Assembly: GCF_000750635.1 (NCBI RefSeq)
Contig: NZ_CCDM010000002.1
Location: 620,001 to 684,000 of the forward strand
Length of the DNA stretch: 64,000 nt
Reading direction: 5' to 3'
Origin: Oceanobacillus jeddahensis
GTDB taxonomy: Bacteria > Bacillota > Bacilli > Bacillales > Amphibacillaceae
Shown here: positions 56,652-64,000 of the stretch, piece by piece
Position numbering within the stretch: the stretch's first letter is position 1
Layout of the letters: each line of letters opens with the position of its first letter
The notes under the pieces: generated by a model
What the model was told of the DNA's origin: nothing
Database searches by the model: none
What the model saw: only the letters and a program-made list of their open reading frames with translations
Made by a program: the position numbers and the translations under genes

Positions 56652-57566
56652 CTATTTCTCTTTTCTACTGCTTCGGAAAGACAAATGGATAAAGTAAGTC
56701 AGCATTCCAAAATAACAAGTTATAAATAGTGCATGGGCCAGAGCAATAAATAAATTGAGCTGCGTAAAGATAATTAGCGAACCAGAGAAAACTTGGAGTG
56801 TAATCAGCGTCAGCGTAATAAGCCATCCCCACTTCATAACAAGATTGTGACTATATTTCTTTAGCATGCGAATCGTTAAAAAAAGTGTCCATAAAAATAA
56901 GATTCCGGCTGCAAAACGATGTCCCATTTGTACCCATTGGTTAAATGAATAGCTTGCAAAAGCAAAAGGCTCCGCATTTGAGCAAAGTGGCCAGTCCGAA
57001 CAATCCAAGATAGAATTGGTATGACGTACGAGTGCCCCGCTATAGACTACACACATCGTATAAAACGTTATCGCATAGATTTCCATTCGATGAGACTTTT
57101 TAATATGGATGTCTTCCGTATGTAACTTCTTGTCAATTTCAAAGAATAATAGCATAAGTAAAAAAACAGCAGCAAAACAAATTAAAGATATCCCAAAATG
57201 AGTAGCTAATACAAAATCAGATTGTCCCCAGACAACTGCTGCCGCCCCAACTAGTGCTTGTACAATAATAAAAAATAGTGCAGAAAAGCTTAAGAATATA
57301 ACTTCTTTGTGATGTCTATATGCTTTCCAGGATAGAACAGCAAGTAAAAGCACCAATATACCAACTGCACCGCTGACCATTCGATGACTTAATTCAACGA
57401 TCATTTCAAAATGAAGGTTGGCAGGGAGGAGTTCTCCTTCACACAGCGGCCAGCTGTCTCCACACCCATCCGCTGAACCTGTTTTTGTAACAAGTGCCCC
57501 TCCCAAAAGAAGAGGAAGCATTCCAATGGTCGTTACCACAGATAGTATTTTAAGTTTTTTCAACAT
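56652..57566 (-). CDS. ctaA: heme A synthase
   Basis: 304 residues, eight helices, COX15/CtaA family. Paired extracytoplasmic cysteines CGDSWPLC and CSDWPLC, and heme-ligand histidines in VELSHRMVSG, ATHFGISL, QMGHRFAAG and ALAHALF. It oxidises heme O to heme A for the caa3 oxidase. Divergent from ctaB, as in B. subtilis. GAGG lies upstream of the ATG. Confidence 0.95.
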   Translation of the reverse strand: MLKKLKILSVVTTIGMLPLLLGGALVTKTGSADGCGDSWPLCEGELLPANLHFEMIVELSHRMVSGAVGILVLLLAVLSWKAYRHHKEVIFLSFSALFFIIVQALVGAAAVVWGQSDFVLATHFGISLICFAAVFLLMLLFFEIDKKLHTEDIHIKKSHRMEIYAITFYTMCVVYSGALVRHTNSILDCSDWPLCSNAEPFAFASYSFNQWVQMGHRFAAGILFLWTLFLTIRMLKKYSHNLVMKWGWLITLTLITLQVFSGSLIIFTQLNLFIALAHALFITCYFGMLTYFIHLSFRSSRKEK

Positions 57567-58098
57567 ATCTATGCAACCTCAATTCTATGTAAATTATCCA
57601 ATATCTCTAGTGTATCAAAATTCATTCGGGAAACGCTTTCCAATTTTGAACAAAATCTAACAAACGGCTAAAATAATTTGCAAATCAAAACAGCACCGGA
57701 GTATAAACTATTAAAATTCATTTATTCAAGCAGGTAAACTTCCTGTTAAGAATAAAAATACCATTGTTAATAGTATCATGTTTTTTTGGAATTTTCATCA
57801 GCAAATAAAAAAAGCTTGCATAATTCGGTTATGTTTGCTAGAAATATAGTATGGATGAGTATGCAGAAGAACAGTTATTATTTAATAAACATTGAAAAGT
57901 ACATAATTTATTTTCTTTATCTAGTTTCCATACCCTTTTTAGCTGAATGTTCAAATAGTTGTAAAATATTATATTAAAGTTCATTAGATTGTCATAGAAA
58001 TCCATGCTATAATTAAAGTTGGAAACGGAATACATAGAACCGAATGTCTGTATTCTGTTTATTATTATGTCTTCCTACTGGTGCGAAGGGGGGAAATT
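57567..58098. other. divergent ctaA-ctaB control region
   Basis: 532 AT-rich bases with no gene. It should contain promoters in both directions and, by analogy with B. subtilis, ResD and CcpA sites. The only operator-like sequence I can name is at 57629-57641. Confidence 0.5.
57629..57641. promoter_or_regulatory. cre-like pseudo-palindrome upstream of ctaA
   Basis: GGAAACGCTTTCC: central CG with AAA/TTT flanks, as in CcpA sites, but several outer positions differ from consensus. The cta genes are catabolite controlled in B. subtilis. Confidence 0.3.
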
Positions 58099-59043
58099 AT
58101 GGATAAAGTAGATCTGACTTATTCGGAGTTAATCGGTAACACAACTATCTCAACTAAAGAGAAAATAACTGTTTTTCTGTCAGAAGTGAAGGCGCTTATA
58201 AAAATAGGAATTGTTAATTCTAATTTGATTACAGCAATTACTGGTTTTTTAGTGGCTATCGCTTTAACAAATACCTCCTTTAGTAGTCATTGGGGGACAT
58301 TTCTTTTAATGATAATTGGAAGTGCTTTAGTGATTGCTGGCGGTTGCGTTATTAATAACTGGGATGATGTAGATATTGATCCCAAAATGTCCAGAACAAA
58401 GAAAAGACCTACTGTTACGGGTTTCTTTTCATTGCGAACAGTACTTATAATGGGAATGATTATAAGTGTTCTTGGATTCGCAGTATTACTGTTTACTACT
58501 TGGTACGCAGCATTATTTGCTTTTATTGGCTGGTTTGGCTATGTGGTGTTATACACAATATGGTCAAAGCGGAGATATACGTTAAACACAGCTATTGGAA
58601 GCTTATCTGGTGCAATGCCTCCTGTGATCGGCTGGGCAGCAGTTGAATCCTCTTTTCATGTGGTTCCACTTGTCATGTTTTTAATTATGTTTATTTGGCA
58701 AACACCGCATTTTCTTGCTCTAGCAATGAAAAAGAAAGAGGAGTACAAGGCGGCTGGAGTACCGATGTTACCAGTTGTTAGAGGTATGGGCATGACGAAA
58801 AGGCAAATTGTTGTTTACATTGCTTGTCTTTTACCATTACCATTCTTTTTACTCCCTACACTGGGATTAACTTTTACGATTGTGGCAACGCTATTAAATA
58901 TTGGATGGCTGATAATAGGGTTTATTGGATTATTCACGGAAAAAGATATGAAATGGGCTAATTTAGTATTTATATTTTCATTGAATTATTTAACTATTTT
59001 ATTTCCGTTAATGATCATTGTTACACTGCCGATATTTAATTAA
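58099..59043 (+). CDS. ctaB: protoheme IX farnesyltransferase (heme O synthase)
   Basis: 314 residues, nine helices, UbiA family. First Asp motif NNWDDVDIDPKMSRTKKRP; second region YTIWSKRRYTLNTAIGSLSGAMPPVIGW. It adds farnesyl to heme B, making heme O for CtaA. The start is the ATG after AAGGGGGG rather than the GTG six codons upstream. First gene of ctaBCDEF. Confidence 0.95.
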   Translation: MDKVDLTYSELIGNTTISTKEKITVFLSEVKALIKIGIVNSNLITAITGFLVAIALTNTSFSSHWGTFLLMIIGSALVIAGGCVINNWDDVDIDPKMSRTKKRPTVTGFFSLRTVLIMGMIISVLGFAVLLFTTWYAALFAFIGWFGYVVLYTIWSKRRYTLNTAIGSLSGAMPPVIGWAAVESSFHVVPLVMFLIMFIWQTPHFLALAMKKKEEYKAAGVPMLPVVRGMGMTKRQIVVYIACLLPLPFFLLPTLGLTFTIVATLLNIGWLIIGFIGLFTEKDMKWANLVFIFSLNYLTILFPLMIIVTLPIFN

Positions 59044-59108
59044 TGATTGTTATTCCTTGAAACTTAAATATAAAAGGAAAGAACAAAAAGAAAGAGAGGT
59101 ATTCTTAC

Positions 59109-60191
59109 ATGAAAGGTTGGATGGGAAAAACCAAAGTTTTATTCGTATTCACGTTACTTGCTCTATTTTTGGCAGGCTGCGGAATGGAAAATCTTTCTGC
59201 ACTTAGACCTAGAGGTTACGGCGCAGAACAATCCATGGATCTTATTGTTCTGACCACATTAATCATGACAGGTGTGTTTATTGTGGTTATGGTGATTTAT
59301 GTGATTACCCTTGTGCGCTTTCGCAGAAAAAAAGGACAGGAAGATCATGTGCCTGAGCAAGTGGAAGGGAACCACAAGCTGGAAGTAATCTGGACAGTAA
59401 TTCCAATAATTTTAGTATTAATTATTGCTGTACCTACCGTGCTGGCGACTTTCAACCTGGCCGATGATTCGAGTGCAGATGAACTCACTAATATTAATGT
59501 AAAAGGAAATCAATATTGGTGGCATTTTGAGTATCCTGGAGAAGAAGTTCAAACAAGTCAAGACCTGTACATTCCTACTGGCGAGCGCGTTTATTTACAT
59601 ATGCTCTCTTCTGATGTTATTCATTCATTCTGGGTTCCATCAATTTCCGGGAAAATGGATGTCAATGCAGAGAATGTAAATACCATGTATATCGAAGCTT
59701 ACGAGGAAGGTGTATACTGGGGCAAATGTGCTGAGTTATGCGGCCCTTCGCATTCCTTAATGGATTTTAAAGTCATTGCTGTTTCACCTGAAGAATACGA
59801 ACAGTGGGTAGACGATATGCAAAACATAGATGCAGAAGCGGAGCCAGAAACTGCTGAAGCTCAAGAAGGTCAAGAGTTGTTTGAAGCGAACAATTGTATG
59901 AATTGTCATGCGACTGACGCAGCTGCTTCCGGTATTGAAGCTGGACCGGAGAATAACGGACCATTTGGACCGAATTTATCAAACTTTGGCGACCGTTCTA
60001 ATGTTGCCGGTATTTTGGAACATAACCAGGAGAACCTTGTTGACTGGTTAATGGATCCTGAGTCTATTAAGCCGGGGAATAAAATGACGGACCAATATCC
60101 GCCACTTAATCAAGATGAAGCGGAAAGTATTGCAGCATATTTAATGCAATTACAACCTTCAGAGATTACACCTGAAAGCGCAGGAGATTAA
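59109..60191 (+). CDS. ctaC: caa3 cytochrome c oxidase subunit II with fused cytochrome c
   Basis: 360 residues. Lipobox FLAGC (Cys24), two helices (about 45-69 and 92-114), cupredoxin domain with CuA ligands His172, Cys207, Cys211, His215 and Met218 (CAELCGPSHSLM), and a C-terminal cytochrome c domain with heme site CMNCH (Cys263, Cys266, His267). The fused cytochrome c marks it as caa3 type. Copper loading probably needs the Sco protein at 18.9 kb. Confidence 0.97.
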   Translation: MKGWMGKTKVLFVFTLLALFLAGCGMENLSALRPRGYGAEQSMDLIVLTTLIMTGVFIVVMVIYVITLVRFRRKKGQEDHVPEQVEGNHKLEVIWTVIPIILVLIIAVPTVLATFNLADDSSADELTNINVKGNQYWWHFEYPGEEVQTSQDLYIPTGERVYLHMLSSDVIHSFWVPSISGKMDVNAENVNTMYIEAYEEGVYWGKCAELCGPSHSLMDFKVIAVSPEEYEQWVDDMQNIDAEAEPETAEAQEGQELFEANNCMNCHATDAAASGIEAGPENNGPFGPNLSNFGDRSNVAGILEHNQENLVDWLMDPESIKPGNKMTDQYPPLNQDEAESIAAYLMQLQPSEITPESAGD

Positions 60192-60227
60192 AAAGTGAAT
60201 GACTGTTACAAAAGGGAGGTTTAAAAT

Positions 60228-62081
60228 TTGGGTATGACTAGTGCTCAAAAAAGCGGTTTCGGGGCTATCCTATGGGATTGGTTGACAACTGTCGATCATA
60301 AAAAGATCGGTATTCTGTATCTTGCAGGAGGAGGATTCTTTTTCCTGTTAGGCGGTCTTGAGGCTGTAATTATTCGTATTCAATTAATTTCACCAGAGAA
60401 TGATTTTATTAGTGCCGGGCTTTATAATGAAATGATTACCATGCACGGTACAACGATGATATTTCTTGCAGCGATGCCGATATTATTAGGTTTGATGAAC
60501 TTTATTATGCCGCTGCAAATCGGAGCGCGTGACGTAGCATTTCCGTTCCTTAACTCTTTAGGATTCTGGTTATTCTTTTTCGGGGGAGTGTTATTAAACC
60601 TTAGCTGGTTTACTGGTGCCCCTGATGCCGGTTGGACTAACTATGCTCCATTATCCATACAATCCCCGGGTCATGGTATTGACTTTTACGTTATGGGATT
60701 GCAATTATCCGGAGCAGGAACCTTAATGGGCGGGATTAACTTTATTGTTACGATTGTATCGATGCGTGGACCGGGTATGACTTATATGAGAATGCCGTTG
60801 TTCACCTGGACCACATTTGTAGCCAGTATTTTAATTCTATTTGCATTCCCGGCATTGACGGTTGGATTATTCTTAATGATGTTTGACCGTATGTTTGGTT
60901 CTGCATTTTTCGATGCAGCATTAGGCGGAAATTCAATTATCTGGCAGCATTTATTCTGGATATTTGGACATCCGGAAGTATATATCTTGATTCTGCCGGT
61001 ATTCGGAGTATTTAGTGAGGTTTTCCCTACATTTGCTAAAAAACGCTTATTCGGATATACAGCAATGGTATTTGCGACATTTTTGATTGCGTTTTTAGGA
61101 TTTATGGTATGGGCTCACCATATGTTTACAGTAGGTCTGGGACCAGTTGCAAACTCTATCTTTGCAGTAGCAACAATGGCAATTGCTGTTCCGACCGGTA
61201 TAAAAATATTTAACTGGCTGTTTACCCTTTGGGGAGGCAGTATTAAAATCAATTCAGCGATGTTATGGTCATTAGCTTTCATTCCGTCATTTACTATCGG
61301 AGGAATGACTGGTGTTATGCTGGCTTCTGCTGTTGCTGATTATCAATATCATGACACTTACTTTGTTATCGGACACTTTCACTATGTAATTGTAGGCGGG
61401 ACAGTGTTTGGTATATTAGCAGGACTGCATTACTGGTGGCCAAAAATGTTCGGCAGATATTTAAGCGAAGGAATGGGGCAGATATCGTTCTGGACATTCT
61501 TTGTTGGATTCCATTTAACGTTCTTTATCCAGCATTTCTTAGGGTTAATGGGAATGCCGCGCCGTTACTGGGTATTCTTAGAAGATCAGGGCTTGGACAC
61601 AGGTAACTTGATCAGTACAATTGGTGCTTTCTTTATGTCATTTGGTGTAATTGTATTTCTCATTAACATTATTTACACAGCTGTTAAAGGTAAAAAAGCT
61701 CCTGGCGATGCATGGGGATCCGGACGTACTTTGGAATGGGCCATTTCATCACCGCCTGTCCATTATAACTTTAAACAATTACCATTAGTCCGCGGACTGG
61801 ATCCATTATGGATTGAAAAGATGGAAGGAAATAAAAAAATGACGCCATCCGAACCGGTAGATGAAATTCATATGCCGAACGGATCGATTCTTCCTTTCAT
61901 TATGACGATCGGGTTCACGATTGCTTCATACGGCTTTATTTATCAAACAGAAAGTAAATATTGGTTAATCGCTGTTTATGCAGGGATGGCTATTGCATTA
62001 ATCTGTATGCTGACCCGTTCATTAAAAGATGACCACGGACATCATATCTCTAAAGAGGAACTAGAAAGGGTGGGTGATTAA
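60228..62081 (+). CDS. ctaD: cytochrome c oxidase subunit I
   Basis: 617 residues, about 14 helices. Active-site segment FGHPEVYILILPVFG (CuB His and cross-linked Tyr), WAHHMF (CuB His pair), and DTYFVIGHFHYV (heme a3 and a ligands). The start is TTG, 8 bases after GGGAGG, with an ATG two codons on as alternative. It holds the heme a/a3-CuB oxygen-reduction centre and pumps protons. Confidence 0.97.
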   Translation: MGMTSAQKSGFGAILWDWLTTVDHKKIGILYLAGGGFFFLLGGLEAVIIRIQLISPENDFISAGLYNEMITMHGTTMIFLAAMPILLGLMNFIMPLQIGARDVAFPFLNSLGFWLFFFGGVLLNLSWFTGAPDAGWTNYAPLSIQSPGHGIDFYVMGLQLSGAGTLMGGINFIVTIVSMRGPGMTYMRMPLFTWTTFVASILILFAFPALTVGLFLMMFDRMFGSAFFDAALGGNSIIWQHLFWIFGHPEVYILILPVFGVFSEVFPTFAKKRLFGYTAMVFATFLIAFLGFMVWAHHMFTVGLGPVANSIFAVATMAIAVPTGIKIFNWLFTLWGGSIKINSAMLWSLAFIPSFTIGGMTGVMLASAVADYQYHDTYFVIGHFHYVIVGGTVFGILAGLHYWWPKMFGRYLSEGMGQISFWTFFVGFHLTFFIQHFLGLMGMPRRYWVFLEDQGLDTGNLISTIGAFFMSFGVIVFLINIIYTAVKGKKAPGDAWGSGRTLEWAISSPPVHYNFKQLPLVRGLDPLWIEKMEGNKKMTPSEPVDEIHMPNGSILPFIMTIGFTIASYGFIYQTESKYWLIAVYAGMAIALICMLTRSLKDDHGHHISKEELERVGD

Positions 62082-62082
62082 T

Positions 62083-62706
62083 ATGAGTCATGATCATTCC
62101 ATTGATCCAAAGAATATGCCAAAAGACCCTTCGAAGGCAACAACAGAAGGAAAGCATAAATTCATGGGCTTGTGGGTATTCCTTGGTGGTGAGACGGTTC
62201 TTTTTGCCTGCCTGTTTGGTACGTACCTTGCTTTAAAAGATTCTAATGCCGGAGGACCGACAACACAGGAATTATACGGTCTCGGACTGGTATTCTTAAT
62301 GACAATCCTGCTTTTAACAAGCTCTTTAACAAGTGTGTATGCTATTTATCATATGAAGAATAATGACTTTAAGAAGATGCAGCTATGGATGGGAATTACA
62401 GCATTACTGGGTATTGCTTTCCTTGCATGTGAGGTTTATGAATTTGCACATTATATTCATGACTATGGTTTTACATTCCGTTCTTCTGCATTTGGATCAG
62501 CTTTTTATACTTTAGTCGGCTTTCATGGAGGACACGTTGTATTTGGATTATCCTGGATCATCGCATTGATGGTTCGTAATGCAAAGCGTGGGCTGGACCT
62601 GTATAATGCACCAAAATATAATACATTTGCGCTATATTGGCACTTTATCGATGTAGTGTGGGTGTTTATCTTTACAGTTGTTTATCTGATGGGGATGGTG
62701 AGTTAA
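62083..62706 (+). CDS. ctaE: cytochrome c oxidase subunit III
   Basis: 207 residues, five helices. MGLWVFLGGETVLFACLFGTYLAL and GFHGGHVVFGLSW with WHFIDVVWVFIFTVVYL are subunit III signatures. The start MSHDHS lies 1 base after the ctaD stop. Confidence 0.96.
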   Translation: MSHDHSIDPKNMPKDPSKATTEGKHKFMGLWVFLGGETVLFACLFGTYLALKDSNAGGPTTQELYGLGLVFLMTILLLTSSLTSVYAIYHMKNNDFKKMQLWMGITALLGIAFLACEVYEFAHYIHDYGFTFRSSAFGSAFYTLVGFHGGHVVFGLSWIIALMVRNAKRGLDLYNAPKYNTFALYWHFIDVVWVFIFTVVYLMGMVS

Positions 62707-62709
62707 TTT

Positions 62710-63030
62710 ATGACAGATGAAATGAGTTCAAGAAAAATTAATTCGTTCCAAAAACAAAAGAATAAACAAGAAATGCAAAAAATGGTAGTCAGTTTCGCAT
62801 TAATGATTTTCTTTACATTAGTTGCATTTGCTCTTGTTATGTTTGAAGTACCATCTACGTATGTTATTCCAATATTGCTGCTTCTTGCCTTTGTACAGGT
62901 AGGATTTCAGTTTTTCTACTTTATGCACTTAAAGGACAAAGGTCATGAGGTACCTGCTCAAATTATCTATGGTGGGATTTTCATTACAGTGATGGTGGCA
63001 TTAACATTTACGGTTATTACCTGGTGGTAA
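62710..63030 (+). CDS. ctaF: cytochrome c oxidase subunit IV
   Basis: 106 residues, three helices. FQFFYFMHLKDKGHEVP is the CtaF/CoxD-type motif. 3 bases after ctaE. Stabilises the oxidase complex. Confidence 0.93.
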   Translation: MTDEMSSRKINSFQKQKNKQEMQKMVVSFALMIFFTLVAFALVMFEVPSTYVIPILLLLAFVQVGFQFFYFMHLKDKGHEVPAQIIYGGIFITVMVALTFTVITWW

Positions 63031-63070
63031 GTAAGACAATTGAAAATCAACCTTATTAAAATTGCTAAAT

Positions 63071-63112
63071 ACTATGATGATATATTTTTAAATCATCATA
63101 GTGTTTTTTTTT
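63071..63112 (+). terminator. terminator after ctaF
   Basis: ACTATGATGAT and ATCATCATAGT arms, then about ten T. Confidence 0.88.
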
Positions 63113-63225
63113 TGCAGGTTCGAAAATAAATGGATGTGTTTTAAAATCGTCACAATCCATCTAGAGAATTCTTGCTTATTTTAAGGTATAATAGATAATG
63201 TAGACTAAACTGGAGATGATTAAGT

Positions 63226-64000
63226 ATGTGGTTAGATATACAAATATTTGGGTTTCGGGCATTGTGGAGTCCATATTTTATGATATTTATAGCTCTCATT
63301 GCTTTAGCTTATTTTTTAATTACAGGGCCATATCGGCATAAATTTGGCAATCATAATAAAGTTTCTGTGAAGCAGCAGGTGTCTTTTTATACCGCGATGC
63401 TATGTCTATACTTAGTTAAAGGAGCACCAATTGATTTACTTTCACATATAACGCTTACTGCTCACATGATTCAAATGGCCGTTTATTTACTTGTTGTGCC
63501 AATATTGATTATCAAAGGCATTCCAGCCTGGTTATGGAGAAAAGCGATTGATCTTCCTGTTATTAGACCAATTGTAAAAATAGGCACAAAACCTTTAATA
63601 TCATTATTGCTATTTAATGGTTTATTTTCCTTTTATCACATCCCTAGTTTTTTTGAGTTTGCAAAATCTTCGCCGGTTATTCATTCGGCCGTTCATGGGT
63701 TATTGTTATTTGCAGCTTTTCTAATGTTCTTTCCATTGTTATCTCCTATAAAGGAATTTGACCGCATGCAGCCTCTATTAAAGGTAGGTTATATTTTTGC
63801 AAATAGTGTATTAATCACACCTGCATGTGCATTAATCATTTTTGCATCTGAACCTCTTTATGCAACATATACACAAGGAGGAGCATGGATGCAGGCGATG
63901 AGTCTTTGTGTGCCGACTGATGTTTTACAGGGACTTGCTCCCGGTTTAACTGGCCCGGAAATGTTTACACCGCTCAGTATATTGACAGACCAGCAGCTCG
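63226..64000 (+). CDS. ctaG: caa3 oxidase assembly factor CtaG (3' partial)
   Basis: 258 residues visible, cut by the window end. MWLDIQIFGFRALWSPYFMIF, then helices with LVKGAPIDLLSHITLTAHMIQM, NGLFSFYHIPSFFEF and FFPLLSPIKEFDRM, matching the CtaG family needed for caa3 assembly in B. subtilis. TGGAGATG precedes the ATG. The terminator after ctaF suggests its own promoter; a TATAAT stands at 63187-63192 but without a clear -35. Confidence 0.93.
   Translation, partial: MWLDIQIFGFRALWSPYFMIFIALIALAYFLITGPYRHKFGNHNKVSVKQQVSFYTAMLCLYLVKGAPIDLLSHITLTAHMIQMAVYLLVVPILIIKGIPAWLWRKAIDLPVIRPIVKIGTKPLISLLLFNGLFSFYHIPSFFEFAKSSPVIHSAVHGLLLFAAFLMFFPLLSPIKEFDRMQPLLKVGYIFANSVLITPACALIIFASEPLYATYTQGGAWMQAMSLCVPTDVLQGLAPGLTGPEMFTPLSILTDQQL

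Overview
The window reads as chromosomal DNA of an endospore-forming, low-GC member of the Bacillaceae, most like Oceanobacillus and its relatives. The evidence is AT-rich genes with strong GGAGG ribosome binding sites, spore genes (a SpoVA operon, a YjcZ-type glycine/tyrosine protein), and long stretches of gene order shared with Bacillus subtilis (yku, ykn, ktrC-rnjA-rpoY-def-ykyA-pdhABCD, yktA-yktB-ykzI-yktC, yla, ftsW-pycA-ctaA/ctaBCDEFG). I see no rRNA, tRNA, CRISPR array, prophage or intact transposase.

1-5.6 kb: end of a membrane transporter, a CstA-type transporter, then a three-gene unit (small protein ending in Cys-Cys, ArsA/Get3-type ATPase, quinone-oxidoreductase-like dehydrogenase). 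5.7-9.4 kb, minus strand: a seven-gene spore operon in the order DUF1657, YhcN/YlaJ lipoprotein, SpoVAC, SpoVAD, SpoVAEb, DUF1657, DUF421-DUF1657. This is the composition of the heat-resistance operon known as spoVA2mob. 9.6-15.4 kb: a membrane-anchored protein, a nitroreductase, YwpF, a Ktr-type potassium channel subunit and YjcZ, separated by GC-rich palindromic repeats.

15.5-28.7 kb: signal peptidase I, PatA aminotransferase, FbpB-like protein, YkyB, Sco copper chaperone, YkuE phosphoesterase, the c-di-AMP receptor DarB, DapH/DapL for diaminopimelate synthesis, YkuV, the ABC exporter pair YknU/YknV, and KtrC. 28.8-39.5 kb: a methyltransferase, RNase J1 with RpoY, a very short cationic ORF, peptide deformylase, YkyA and the pyruvate dehydrogenase operon. 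39.7-46.3 kb: a lipoprotein, a BCCT betaine-type carrier that appears to start at AUU, a polysaccharide deacetylase lipoprotein, a nitronate monooxygenase-like enzyme and the ykt genes.

47-64 kb: SuhB-type phosphatase, the small yla genes, YlaN, FtsW overlapping PycA, then heme A synthesis (CtaA, CtaB) and the caa3 oxidase genes ctaCDEFG. CtaG runs off the window. The genes serve central carbon flow (Pdh, PycA), aerobic respiration (Cta, Sco), osmotic balance (Ktr, BCCT, DarB), envelope synthesis (FtsW, Dap) and sporulation.

Most intergenic gaps end in clear Rho-independent hairpins. The larger gaps hold dispersed non-coding repeats that belong to several families and are partly nested in one another. 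These repeats, the AUU start, the ArsA partner protein and the spore operon are the main points worth a second look.
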